NCBI RefSeq assembly: GCF_010671565.1
Contig: NZ_JAABOQ010000006.1
Location: forward strand, 124,001-188,000
Direction of reading: 5' to 3'
From: Spongiivirga citrea
GTDB lineage: Bacteria > Bacteroidota > Bacteroidia > Flavobacteriales > Flavobacteriaceae
DNA: 64,000 nt
The notes under the pieces are model-generated. The model was not told the origin of the DNA. It did no database searches and was given only the letters and a program-made list of their open reading frames with translations. Position 1 is the first letter of the stretch; each line of letters begins with the position of its first letter. A program made the position numbers and the translations under genes. Shown here piece after piece: positions 1 through 8,445 of this stretch.

Positions 1-241
1 AACAGGGGTTGGAAACGAAAAAAGAGGTCATGTATATCGCGGTGTTAGCTATAGCACCACCGATATTCAAAGAAGGTACCTTTCCATTGTAGTGTCCGAC
101 AGTTTTGAGCAGCGTACAATCGATGCCATTTTAAAATCAGCTTACACAGGTAATGTTGGTGATGGTAAAGTATTTGTCTCAGAAATTCAAGAAGCCTACA
201 GAATACGAACTAAGGAGAACGGATCAGAATCTCTAAACTAA
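1..241 (+). CDS. glnK: Nitrogen regulatory protein P-II, 3' part only
   Basis: Partial gene: the 5' end lies outside the window and the first complete codon starts at base 2; the stop is at 239-241. The readable 79 residues match the second half of P-II proteins: the T-loop end with VYRGVSY (corresponding to the conserved YRG region), then a beta strand, an alpha helix, and the diagnostic TGNVGDGKVFVS segment followed by AYRIRTKENG. P-II proteins are small trimeric sensors of ATP/ADP and 2-oxoglutarate that block the ammonium channel AmtB. The amt gene starts 22 bases downstream, so the glnK-amt pairing is clear. I use glnK rather than glnB because of this linkage. Confidence 0.93.
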   Translation, partial: TGVGNEKRGHVYRGVSYSTTDIQRRYLSIVVSDSFEQRTIDAILKSAYTGNVGDGKVFVSEIQEAYRIRTKENGSESLN

Positions 242-263
242 TTGACACTCATTTAAAAACGAT

Positions 264-1514
264 ATGGAAACGACAAGCAATATTTTAACGATTAATAATG
301 TATGGATGATGATCTGTACAGCACTTGTATTTTTTATGCACCTAGGTTTTGCTTTTTTAGAAATTGGCCTTACCAGACAAAAAAATACCATCAACATTTT
401 GTTTAAAAACGTATTTATCATTTGCGTAGGTTTACTTTTGTACTGTTTGGTTGGGTTTAATCTAATGTACCCTTCTGGCTTTGTTGCCGGATTTATACCA
501 GATTATTTCTTCGATCTTTTCGGCTTAAGTGCTCCAGTTACTGATGCTGGCTTAGATCTAACCTATAACGAGGGCTATACGTATTGGACAGATTTTCTTT
601 TCCAGGGAATGTTTGCTGCCACTGCAGCAACCATAGTTTCTGGTGCCGTAGCTGAACGGATTAAACTACCTAGTTTTATGATCTTTGTGGTCTTATATGT
701 AGGTATTGTTTATCCAATTGCCGGTTCATGGAAATGGGGTGGAGGATTCTTAGATAAATTAGGATTCTATGATTTTGCAGGTTCTACATTAGTACACTCT
801 GTAGGAGGATGGGCTGCATTGATAGCGGTTTACTTATTAGGTGCTCGTATCGGTAAATTTGGCAGCGATGGCAAACCAAAAGCGATTCCGGGTCATAACA
901 TTCCAATCGCAGCAGCTGGTGTATTAATTCTTTGGTTAGGATGGTTCGGCTTTAATGGCGGCTCTGTCTTATCAGCAGATCCAGGAGCAACCTCAATCAC
1001 ATTAGTAACAACTTGTTTAGCAGCAGCAGCTGGTGGTGTTGGAGCATTTATCTTTAGCTCATTCTTATACAAGAACTACGACCTAACTATGTTCCTAAAC
1101 GGTATTTTAGGTGGACTTGTAGGAATCACTGCTGGGGCCGATCAAATGGCACCAACAGATGCAATTTTAATAGGATTGATTGCCGGTGTGATCATTGTCT
1201 TAGGTGTTGCTCTAGTTGATAAATTAAAACTTGACGACCCTGTAGGTGCTATAGCCGTACACTTAATTTGTGGAATTTGGGGTACGTTAGCTGTGGGTAT
1301 TTTTGGAGCTATGGCAGGATGGGATCAATTCCTAATTCAATTAGCAGGTGTAGGAATTTATGGAGCCTTCTGCTCAGTCAGTGCCCTAGTTATATTATTA
1401 CCAATAAAAGCAACAATGGGGCTACGTGTTACCAAGGAAGAAGAAGTACAAGGTTTGGATATTCACGAACATGGCATGGACTCCTACCCAGATTTTCGAA
1501 TGAATCAACACTAA
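264..1514 (+). CDS. amt: Ammonium transporter Amt
   Basis: 416-residue polytopic inner-membrane channel of the Amt/Mep/Rh family, moving ammonium into the cell. The family signature around residues 171-181 (DFAGSTLVHSV) contains the first pore histidine, H178, and the second, H333, sits in AIAVHLICGIWG, so the twin-His pore is intact. About eleven hydrophobic segments are visible. The N-terminus enters the first membrane segment after about 12 residues, with no obvious cleavable signal peptide. It follows the P-II gene by 22 bases and is followed by a porin gene, suggesting a nitrogen-acquisition transcription unit. C-terminal tail residues 400-416 are short and hydrophilic, where P-II proteins usually contact the channel. 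Confidence 0.96.
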   Translation: METTSNILTINNVWMMICTALVFFMHLGFAFLEIGLTRQKNTINILFKNVFIICVGLLLYCLVGFNLMYPSGFVAGFIPDYFFDLFGLSAPVTDAGLDLTYNEGYTYWTDFLFQGMFAATAATIVSGAVAERIKLPSFMIFVVLYVGIVYPIAGSWKWGGGFLDKLGFYDFAGSTLVHSVGGWAALIAVYLLGARIGKFGSDGKPKAIPGHNIPIAAAGVLILWLGWFGFNGGSVLSADPGATSITLVTTCLAAAAGGVGAFIFSSFLYKNYDLTMFLNGILGGLVGITAGADQMAPTDAILIGLIAGVIIVLGVALVDKLKLDDPVGAIAVHLICGIWGTLAVGIFGAMAGWDQFLIQLAGVGIYGAFCSVSALVILLPIKATMGLRVTKEEEVQGLDIHEHGMDSYPDFRMNQH

Positions 1515-1541
1515 TAACTTTTAACAAGAAGGCACAAAAAA

Positions 1542-1567
1542 CCGGATGGTGTTGCAGCACCATCCGG
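1542..1567. repeat. 10-bp perfect hairpin between amt and the porin gene
   Basis: CCGGATGGTG, a 6-base loop, then CACCATCCGG. On the plus strand it is not followed by a T run; it is preceded by six A, so a terminator-like T run exists only on the minus strand, where no gene ends. It may set the relative level of amt and porin mRNA by partial termination or by protecting the 3' end of a processed transcript. Confidence 0.6.
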
Positions 1568-1641
1568 ATAATAATCCCTTCAACACACTATCAAATTACT
1601 CTCTGGTCAGAGAAAAACATTAATAGCTAAAATCAAATTTT

Positions 1642-2676
1642 ATGAAAGCGATTACTAAAACAAATATCGTAAAAAAAGCAGTTTTTGCCCTAAGTCTTCT
1701 TTTCACATTTAATGCCTTCGCTCAAGAAGAAGAGGCTAGCGAAAAGAAACTTAAAATAAGTGGTAGTATCGATGCTTACTACCGCACTAATCTTTCATCA
1801 ACAGATCAAGAAATTGCAGCAGGATTATCACAAGCCCCTCCGACCTCATTCGCCAATGAAACTGGATTTGCTTTAGGTATGGCAAATGTAATTGCGGCAT
1901 ACGACGGTGAAAAGACAGGTGTCGTAGCCGACTTAACTTTTGGACCTCGTGGCGATGCAGCAACTGGCGGGTTTAACTTAAATCAACTCTATGCGTACTG
2001 GAAAGTAGGTGAGAAAACTACCTTATCTGCAGGTCGATTTAATACCTATCTAGGATATGAAGTAATCGCCCCAGCTGCCAACTTTAACTACAGTACATCT
2101 TACCTATTCTCATACGGTCCATTTTCTCATGTTGGTTTAAAAGCCGATTTCGCATTATCTGATGATTTTAGCTTAATGTTAGCGGCTATGAATGTTACTG
2201 ACGTGAACAACAACCTTACGGGCTCATATTCTGCAGGAGCACAGTTAGGTTATAAAGGACAATATCTAAACTTTTACTATGATGACGGTACGGGTCTAGG
2301 TTTTGAAGTTGATTATACTGGTGGTTTCGATGTTTCTGATGACTTTTATTTAGGATTGAATGCCGCATATCAAGATAATGACGGTAGCGGATTTTACGGT
2401 GCAGCATTATACCCTCAACTAAAAACATCTGAGAACTTTTCTCTAGGATTGCGAGGTGAATATTTTGCACAACTAGAAGATGGCGGACCAGTATTTGGTT
2501 TTGATGATGCTACTGTATTTGCTGTTACACTAACAGGAAGTTATACTGTTGAAAATTTAATTATCAAGCCAGAGCTTCGTTTGGACAGTTTATCAGAAGA
2601 AGGTTTCCTTGATAATGATTTAGCCCCTGCAAAGAGTTTATCTTCTTTTGGGATTGCAGCGATCTATTCTTTCTAA
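1642..2676 (+). CDS. Outer-membrane beta-barrel porin (BBP2/OmpL-like)
   Basis: 344 residues. An N-terminal signal peptide of about 27 residues ends at NAFA before QEEE. The rest alternates aromatic/hydrophobic and polar residues and ends in AAIYSF; the terminal phenylalanine is the usual C-terminal signature of outer-membrane barrels. The start of the mature protein (KLKISGSIDAYYRTNL) and the AGRFNTYLGYEVI region resemble the putative beta-barrel porin-2 family. Known context: Bacteroidota often place such a porin after amt, which suggests, but does not prove, a role in letting small nitrogen compounds cross the outer membrane. Substrate unknown. A hairpin with a T run follows at 2715-2748. 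Confidence 0.85.
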   Translation: MKAITKTNIVKKAVFALSLLFTFNAFAQEEEASEKKLKISGSIDAYYRTNLSSTDQEIAAGLSQAPPTSFANETGFALGMANVIAAYDGEKTGVVADLTFGPRGDAATGGFNLNQLYAYWKVGEKTTLSAGRFNTYLGYEVIAPAANFNYSTSYLFSYGPFSHVGLKADFALSDDFSLMLAAMNVTDVNNNLTGSYSAGAQLGYKGQYLNFYYDDGTGLGFEVDYTGGFDVSDDFYLGLNAAYQDNDGSGFYGAALYPQLKTSENFSLGLRGEYFAQLEDGGPVFGFDDATVFAVTLTGSYTVENLIIKPELRLDSLSEEGFLDNDLAPAKSLSSFGIAAIYSF

Positions 2677-2714
2677 GATAGTTTAGAATTAAATTGGTTT
2701 ATTATAGAGTTTTA

Positions 2715-2748
2715 AAAAACCACAGGCCTTCGGGTTTGTGGTTTTTTT
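2715..2748. terminator. Bidirectional rho-independent terminator
   Basis: A-run, CCACA stem, a CCTTCGGG core with UUCG-type loop, TGTGG stem, then a T run. It lies between convergent genes (porin on plus, DUF1684 protein on minus) and can serve both strands. Confidence 0.85.
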
Positions 2749-3415
2749 AATGCTTATCATAAGCTTTCACTCCAGCCTTAATCTCTATATCTAAGTGATT
2801 CTCTGATGGCGGAATTGGACAGGAATATTTGGCATTATACGCACAATACGGATTATACGCCTTATTAAAGTTAATAATCATTCTGTCTCCCTCAGGCATT
2901 TCCACATCTAAATAGCGCCCACCTCCATAGGATTCTGACCCATTCGTTTCATCAGTAAAGGGCACGAACAAATAATCCTCGTACTCAGGATCTTCCATCA
3001 AGCCCAAATTCTGAAAAATACTCAATACTTGATCCTTTCCCTGCAGTTGAAAATGAGCTTCGCCAAATTTTCGATAAATAGGCAATCTATCTGTTGTGGT
3101 TTTCATTTTAAAAGGAGCTGTGTTTGGTGTCTCCACAAACTTAGCAATCACATAATATGAAGTATCGATCTCAAAAAATTGAAGCCCTTTGAATGCATTT
3201 AGATCTTCATCGGTCAGAGGTGACTCTTCCTTGTCACCATAATTAAGATTTAGATCGTCCTGAAAATCATGAACTTCATTAATTATCTGATTCGCAGACG
3301 GCATTTTAAAGACAGTAGCCTCTTTCTTTTCAACTTTTTTTTGCGCGCAGCTTGTAGCAATACTCATCAATATAACCACATAGAAAAACACCAGATATCG
3401 AAAATTTATTTTCAT
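2747..3415 (-). CDS. DUF1684 family lipoprotein
   Basis: 222 residues. The N-terminus is a lipoprotein signal (hydrophobic stretch, then ATSC at about residue 24), so the protein should be anchored in the envelope. The DUF1684 hallmark is clear near the C-terminus: NPYCAYNAKYSCPIPPSEN followed by IEIKAGVKAY, together with GGGRYLDVEMPEGDRMIINFNKAYNPYC. The biochemical role of DUF1684 proteins is not established. It is a single gene on the minus strand, ending at the bidirectional terminator it shares with the porin gene. Confidence 0.85.
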   Translation of the reverse strand: MKINFRYLVFFYVVILMSIATSCAQKKVEKKEATVFKMPSANQIINEVHDFQDDLNLNYGDKEESPLTDEDLNAFKGLQFFEIDTSYYVIAKFVETPNTAPFKMKTTTDRLPIYRKFGEAHFQLQGKDQVLSIFQNLGLMEDPEYEDYLFVPFTDETNGSESYGGGRYLDVEMPEGDRMIINFNKAYNPYCAYNAKYSCPIPPSENHLDIEIKAGVKAYDKH

Positions 3416-3515
3416 ATTTAAATAATTGATAGATTAAATGTACAACATCTCAACTATTTAATTAATTTTGAATCAACATTAGAAAATGAAACACATTACA
3501 CTAAATATTTGTCAA

Positions 3516-3616
3516 TTAAATTCTGTGAAAACAGCGATTAACTGCCGGTATATGTTGTAATGTTATCTAACAATATAATTTTAGGAGCCCGGCTGATATA
3601 GTCGGGCTTTTTTTTG
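3516..3616 (+). ncRNA. Possible short RNA ending in a strong terminator
   Basis: In the 226-base gap before the MFS gene there is a strong rho-independent terminator at 3584-3616 (AGCCCG, 11-base loop, CGGGCT, eight T) on the plus strand, yet no plus-strand coding sequence precedes it. A second weaker hairpin (TATA..TTGT with ACAA..TATA) lies just upstream at about 3550-3577. A near-consensus -7 box (AATATTTG, one mismatch to TAnnTTTG) is at about 3505-3512. Either a small RNA of about 100 bases or a leader attenuator for the MFS gene would explain this. The start is a guess. Confidence 0.35.
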
Positions 3617-3641
3617 CACTAATATCAATCAAAACCAACCA

Positions 3642-4877
3642 ATGTTTAATTTAATCAACAAATACACCAATACCTTTAAAGGTTTATCACGCGAAGTGTG
3701 GTGGCTTGCCTTAATTACACTTGTTAATAGAACTGGGGCAATGGTAATTCCGTTTCTCTCACTGTATCTGACAGAGGACAAATCATTTACAGTACCCCAA
3801 GTGGGTTGGGTAATGACTAGCTTCGGACTGGGCTCTTTCTTCGGTGCTTGGTTAGGCGGAAAATTAAGTGATAAGATAGGATATTACAAAGTAATACTAG
3901 GTTCATTATTTGCGACCGGCTTAGCATTCGTACTTACGCAATACGTAGACACCTTTGCGGGAATGTGTGTGACATTTTTCCTGCTAATTGCTGTTGCCGA
4001 TGCCGCGCGGCCAGCATTTTTTGTGGCATTAAGCGCTTATAGCAAACCAGAGAATAAAACACGTTCATTAACCCTTATTCGACTTGCCATCAACCTTGGC
4101 TTTTCGGCAGGGCCAGCATTAGGTGGACTCATAATTGCTACTATTGGATATTACGGGCTTTTTTGGATTGATGGCTTAACCTGCATACTTGCCGGTTTAC
4201 TAATGATGCAGACTTTGAATCCAAAGAAAGCACGTATTTCTGATGAAGAAAAAGTAGTAGAAAATCCGATAGCTCCTGAAAAGGATTTTCCTTATTTACT
4301 ATTTCTTGTAGCGTTTTCGCTGTTCGGAATCATATTCGTGCAGTACTTTTCAGCAATGCCATTGTATTACAGACAAGCATACGAACTGTCAGAAAGAACA
4401 ATTGGCTTTTTATTGGCTTTTAACGGGGCGCTTATAGTAATAATCGAAATGCCACTGATCGCTTATATTGAAAAAACTACAATGAGTAATTTACAACATG
4501 TAGTTACTGGATTGGTTTTAACAGCAGTTAGTTTTCTGGTCTTAGTAATTACGCCTTGGGCTGGAATTTTGATAATAGGCATGATTTTCATGAGCGTAGG
4601 AGAAATGATTGGGTTGCCTATGGGCAATGCTTTTGCCTTAGAACGTTCTAAAAAAGGAAGGCAAGGCGCTTATATGGGTCTCTTCACTATGTCTTTTTCG
4701 GTTGCACACATTTTCGGACATAATTCAGGAATGCAACTTATTGACTTGTTAGGTTTCGAAAATACATGGCTCATTATGGGAGGCGTTGGGGCTATAGCTA
4801 CATTTTTGGTACTCATTGTAATTCGGATAATAAAACGGCAACAACTAAACGAAACTGTATCTTTATCAAAAATATAA
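3642..4877 (+). CDS. MFS transporter, drug-exporter-like
   Basis: 411 residues with about twelve hydrophobic segments in two halves separated by a charged loop near residues 196-215 (KKARISDEEKVVENP). The loop between segments 2 and 3 reads GAWLGGKLSDKIGYYKV, matching the MFS G-x-x-x-D-[RK]-x-G motif. RTGAMVIPFLSLYL at the first segment is typical of multidrug/peptide-type MFS exporters. The substrate cannot be read from sequence. The following DJ-1-type lipoprotein gene starts 5 bases after its stop, so the two are probably cotranscribed. Confidence 0.88.
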   Translation: MFNLINKYTNTFKGLSREVWWLALITLVNRTGAMVIPFLSLYLTEDKSFTVPQVGWVMTSFGLGSFFGAWLGGKLSDKIGYYKVILGSLFATGLAFVLTQYVDTFAGMCVTFFLLIAVADAARPAFFVALSAYSKPENKTRSLTLIRLAINLGFSAGPALGGLIIATIGYYGLFWIDGLTCILAGLLMMQTLNPKKARISDEEKVVENPIAPEKDFPYLLFLVAFSLFGIIFVQYFSAMPLYYRQAYELSERTIGFLLAFNGALIVIIEMPLIAYIEKTTMSNLQHVVTGLVLTAVSFLVLVITPWAGILIIGMIFMSVGEMIGLPMGNAFALERSKKGRQGAYMGLFTMSFSVAHIFGHNSGMQLIDLLGFENTWLIMGGVGAIATFLVLIVIRIIKRQQLNETVSLSKI

Positions 4878-4882
4878 ATAGC

Positions 4883-5629
4883 ATGAAAAAATCTGTCATA
4901 TATCTGATTGCACTATCCATTTTTTTCAGCTGCACAAAGAAACAGGAAACAGCGGATAATACAGCAGAAAACACCTTTGTAGAAAAGCAATTTCCAGAAT
5001 TAAAAGAGGGTCGATATAATGTAGCATTTTTGATAATGGACGGGGTATACAATACAGAATTAACGGCTCCCTTCGATATTTTTCAACATACTCAATATCG
5101 AAAAAACATCAAACAAATGAATGTGTTCACTGTGGCCAATACCGATGCAGCTATCACTACTTTTGAAGGAATGCGCTTACTATCTGATTTTAATTATCTA
5201 AAAGATTCACTGCCACAGATTGATATTTTGGTAGTGCCAAGCGCTGAGCATCATTTGGATACAGATCTAGAAGATGAGGCTATGATTAATTTTGTAAAAG
5301 AAACCGATAAAAACGCTATCTATATTACCAGTCATTGCGATGGTGCTTTTGTGTTGGCGAAAGCGGGATTGCTAAACAATGTGGTTTCAACAACCTTCCC
5401 TAGTGATATTGATAAAATGAGAACAACATTCCCAACCCTAGATATACGAAAAGATGTATTGTTTGTGCATGATGGGAAATATATCACCTCTGCTGGTGGA
5501 GCGAAAAGTTTTGAGGCTGCACTTTATCTATGTGAATATTTATACGGTGCTGAAATAGCACGATCGCTCGCAGGCGGGCTCGTTATTGATTGGAAATTAG
5601 AAGAAGTCCCACATCTAGTTATTAAATAG
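4883..5629 (+). CDS. DJ-1/PfpI family lipoprotein
   Basis: 248 residues from the ATG at 4883; a longer reading from 4766 would overlap the MFS gene by over 100 bases and would bury the lipoprotein signal, so I reject it. The N-terminus MKKSVIYLIALSIFFSC is a lipobox with C17. Residues about 45-230 form a class I glutamine amidotransferase-like (DJ-1/PfpI) fold: strand VAFLIMDGVYNTE, DILVVPSAE, and the nucleophile elbow ITSHCDGAFVLAKAGLL with C152. This resembles the ThiJ/GlxA-like branch. Family members act as chaperones, glyoxalases or regulators; here export to the envelope is unusual. Linked to the preceding MFS gene (5-base gap). It converges with the next gene, 6 bases away. Confidence 0.85.
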   Translation: MKKSVIYLIALSIFFSCTKKQETADNTAENTFVEKQFPELKEGRYNVAFLIMDGVYNTELTAPFDIFQHTQYRKNIKQMNVFTVANTDAAITTFEGMRLLSDFNYLKDSLPQIDILVVPSAEHHLDTDLEDEAMINFVKETDKNAIYITSHCDGAFVLAKAGLLNNVVSTTFPSDIDKMRTTFPTLDIRKDVLFVHDGKYITSAGGAKSFEAALYLCEYLYGAEIARSLAGGLVIDWKLEEVPHLVIK

Positions 5630-5635
5630 AGAAAA

Positions 5636-7033
5636 TTACTGGTCCTTTTTATCCTCTGGCAACGGATAGGTGTCCAAAATTTCCCAGAACTCGGGTTGAC
5701 TTTTTAAGGTGCTTACTCCTGGTAAAAGTTTCAAGGCGTCCTCATCTTTATATCCATTTTTAAACAGTACCTCCATACTTGATAAAGCATTGTCAACCTC
5801 TCCTACCTTCGTATATAGCTGTATTAATTCTAAATACGCTTTATGATAACCCGGTTTTATGTAAACCATAAATTCGTAGATAAATATTAGATTATCGATA
5901 CCTTCTTCTTCGTCATACAAAGGCACACTTTCTGCACAAGTGTGAAATAACATTCCCTTTATTCGCTTTAATTTCTTCTGAAAATAAATTGTTCCCTTTT
6001 CATACGACTTAAACTGCACTAACTCGTCTTCCCAAAAAGGGAAGTTTTGAAAACTGGCGTTTTTTATATCCTCTTCTAGCAAGGTGCTAAAACTATTTAA
6101 TATATCATTTTCTCCAAATCCCGCTCCATTTTCTCCTCGTTTAAAGCGTCTAAAGTCCTTATCTCTTCTCAAATTCTCCAACTTACTGATAAGGCTATCT
6201 GTTTTAAATAAACTGCGATAATTTTTCTCAGTCCTTGACAGTGCTTTTTCTCCGAAATACAGGTTCTTACTATCTATTAGTGATTGAGCATAGTCATAAT
6301 GTTTTTGATACAATTTAGGTGTGACAATTTCATGCTGTGGGTACTTTCCTATAATAGCTCTTTTTACATAAATCCACTGAAGAGCTTGTTGCAAATAATC
6401 AGCAGTTGGCCAATAATGCCCACCTTTAAATAAAATAAGGTCATTTGCCACCTTTTTTCGAGTTAAATAACGGTGAACACTTTGCATACTGTGGTATGTA
6501 AAATCTTCATCACCCACTAACCCAATTACGGGCATATCTCTGTTTCTCAGGTAATTCATTTTCTCAATTACACCATAATTTGCCCCACACAATATAAGAC
6601 CCGCCGAGTTACCTAGTCTTGATCCGATCGTTGTTGCAAGTGCAGCGGCACTAGAGAAACCTGCATAATAAATTTCATTTGTCTCAGGTAGAATGCTAAA
6701 AACCTGCTTGTACAACGCAGCAAACAGTGTCAAATTCTCTTCTTTTAATTGAGACATTGGATGATTTAGCGCTACAATTGGCATACCAAATTCAGATGAT
6801 ACTAACCTAAAATTTCTAATTGCCAAAGATGCACTCTCATAAGGATCAAAAACAAATAATACAGGACTTGAGGTATTAATATCGAATGATCCTGGGAGAT
6901 ACATTGCAAAAGTAATATCTGAATCAGGAATGGCGATCGAGTCCGTTAAGTGATTCTTTTTAACTGCAAATTCTTGCGATTTTACGGTGTTAGAGAATAG
7001 ACAGAAAAACAGAAAAACGTAAATATATCGCAT
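5636..7033 (-). CDS. Secreted alpha/beta-hydrolase-like protein with helical C-terminal half
   Basis: 465 residues, signal peptide of about 19 residues ending KSQ. Residues 35-225 look like an alpha/beta hydrolase: nucleophile elbow YYAGFSSAAALA (S127), acid candidate in GLVGDEDF (D175 or D177) and histidine H206 in FKGGHYWP. The C-terminal half is helical, with a TPR-like stretch near residues 385-450 (YHKAYLELIQLYTKVGEVDNALSSMEVLF). It is a paralogue of the neighbour at 7103-8296; both have the same layout. Its role is unknown; a peptide, ester or carbohydrate-ester hydrolase is possible. Third gene of a probable minus-strand unit starting at 8412. Confidence 0.75.
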   Translation of the reverse strand: MRYIYVFLFFCLFSNTVKSQEFAVKKNHLTDSIAIPDSDITFAMYLPGSFDINTSSPVLFVFDPYESASLAIRNFRLVSSEFGMPIVALNHPMSQLKEENLTLFAALYKQVFSILPETNEIYYAGFSSAAALATTIGSRLGNSAGLILCGANYGVIEKMNYLRNRDMPVIGLVGDEDFTYHSMQSVHRYLTRKKVANDLILFKGGHYWPTADYLQQALQWIYVKRAIIGKYPQHEIVTPKLYQKHYDYAQSLIDSKNLYFGEKALSRTEKNYRSLFKTDSLISKLENLRRDKDFRRFKRGENGAGFGENDILNSFSTLLEEDIKNASFQNFPFWEDELVQFKSYEKGTIYFQKKLKRIKGMLFHTCAESVPLYDEEEGIDNLIFIYEFMVYIKPGYHKAYLELIQLYTKVGEVDNALSSMEVLFKNGYKDEDALKLLPGVSTLKSQPEFWEILDTYPLPEDKKDQ

Positions 7034-7102
7034 AATTAAAATGAGGTGATTATTGATTGTTTACAAAAAGGCATCAAAAAATATACCATAATCTTAAACT
7101 CA

Positions 7103-8296
7103 TTATTTTTTAAAAATAGTATTCATGAGTTTGGCCAAATCTTGACAATACTCTTTTTGAGATTGATTGGCATTATAGAGATTCGAGTTTTGTGTAGACC
7201 AAGTCATAACGCCAATACTATTCTTTACACGATAAATCATTTTTTCATGTTCTAAATTAGATTTTTCCGATTGTTTTTTCAGTTTTTCTAACTGCTTTTT
7301 CCACCAATTTAGTCTATTGGCTTTAGGGGATTTTAAGTCAGCATCAAATCGATTACGAAATTTATTTTTCAAAATAACCTCTTCAGATAATGCAGCTGAT
7401 AGCTGCTTATTTGCGAGAATAAGCTGTTTCTCTTTTAATAAGTTGTCGTACTGATTTTGAATTGAATCGAGCTCGAATAAACCTTTATAACTAGCGAGCA
7501 TTCGCTCATAACTCAATGCTGTCTGTAACCAATTTCCCTGTTTTCTAAAAGCTTCGATTCGATCATAATCTGATTGATAATATGATTTTAAAATATCCTC
7601 CGGTACGATTTTGCGTTTAGATCGATGTGTTTGTAATTGCAACCAATCAAAAGCCTGCTTTATTTTTGTTTCACTAGGCCAATCATGATAGCCATTATAG
7701 GTGAAAATCGCATGTGTGAAATTTAATCTCTCAAGGAATTTTTTTACGTTAATCATTTCAAAATAGTTGAAATCTCGATCACCACACATACCCACATAAG
7801 CAAAGTTTTGAGTACTCGGCATATGTTCTGGAAGATGAGAAAAACCTGCTCCGCATGCAATGACACCTGCCGCTTTGTTGGTTAACGCAGCAATTGCAGT
7901 GGCAAGCCGAGCACCACCAGAGAAGCCCGCAAAATAAATTTGATTCTCTTTAATTTTAAAAGAAGAAAATACATGATTAAATAATCTATTTGCTATTTCG
8001 AAATTGGTATTGTATGGTCCGTTTTTGGCATTGTTAGAACAGACAAGAATATAACCATATTCTTCAGACGCTTGAATAAATGGTTGGATTCCTATTTTTG
8101 ATCGTGCGGCTGGTTCAAAAATAAAAACAACCGGGTTCGGTTTTGATGCGTCAAAGCTACTGGGCAAATAAAGGGCAAAACTATCGTCACTTCCTTTTAT
8201 TTTTAAAGAATCTAATATCTCACCTTTAGGCATATTTTGAGAGAAGCCCAGAAAACAACAGCTTAAAAAAACAAAAAATAGCGCTTTATGCGTCAT
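7103..8296 (-). CDS. Secreted alpha/beta-hydrolase-like protein, paralogue of 5636-7033
   Basis: 397 residues with a signal peptide ending near GFSQ (residue 20). The same architecture as the downstream gene: strand NPVVFIFEPAARS, nucleophile elbow YFAGFSGGARLATAIA (S126), acid candidate in CGDRDF (D173 or D175), histidine H204 in YNGYHDWPS, then a lysine-rich helical C-terminal region about 190 residues long with KKQLEKLKKQSEK coiled-coil character. The classical G-x-S-x-G elbow is better preserved here (GFSGG) than in its paralogue (GFSSA). Gene duplication is the simplest explanation. The start is 8 bases after the stop of a tiny Cys-rich gene. Confidence 0.75.
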   Translation of the reverse strand: MTHKALFFVFLSCCFLGFSQNMPKGEILDSLKIKGSDDSFALYLPSSFDASKPNPVVFIFEPAARSKIGIQPFIQASEEYGYILVCSNNAKNGPYNTNFEIANRLFNHVFSSFKIKENQIYFAGFSGGARLATAIAALTNKAAGVIACGAGFSHLPEHMPSTQNFAYVGMCGDRDFNYFEMINVKKFLERLNFTHAIFTYNGYHDWPSETKIKQAFDWLQLQTHRSKRKIVPEDILKSYYQSDYDRIEAFRKQGNWLQTALSYERMLASYKGLFELDSIQNQYDNLLKEKQLILANKQLSAALSEEVILKNKFRNRFDADLKSPKANRLNWWKKQLEKLKKQSEKSNLEHEKMIYRVKNSIGVMTWSTQNSNLYNANQSQKEYCQDLAKLMNTIFKK

Positions 8297-8304
8297 GTAA
8301 AACG

Positions 8305-8412
8305 CTATTTACAGCAAGTTTCGTTCGTACAATTCTCTACACTGCAATTGACACAGTCACCATTAATACAATGGAAACAATCACAGCTACATGATGATTT
8401 ATATGTCTTCAT
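8305..8412 (-). CDS. 35-residue cysteine-rich protein, metallothionein-like composition
   Basis: Too short for usual gene callers. ATG at 8412, TAG at 8305-8307. It has nine cysteines in 35 residues: positions 8, 10, 12, 15, 20, 23, 28, 33 and 34, giving CxCxCxxC, CxxC and CC groupings, plus H14. No hydrophobic signal segment, so it is probably cytoplasmic. The upstream region has an A/G-rich tract (AAAAGAAATT) that could serve as a ribosome site in this low-GC genome. Such Cys spacing suggests binding of Zn, Cu or another soft metal, by analogy with metallothioneins; I do not recognise a named family. Its stop is 8 bases before the next gene, so it probably heads that operon. Confidence 0.7.
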   Translation of the reverse strand: MKTYKSSCSCDCFHCINGDCVNCSVENCTNETCCK

Positions 8413-8445
8413 AATTTCTTTTTTTTGATACTTAAAGATACAAAA

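Noticed and set aside
1268-1630. Plus-strand frame overlapping the end of amt
   Set aside because: It is in another frame inside amt and has no family features; amt is intact.
4766-4882. Longer N-terminus for the DJ-1-type lipoprotein
   Set aside because: It would overlap the MFS gene, and the lipobox start at 4883 is typical.
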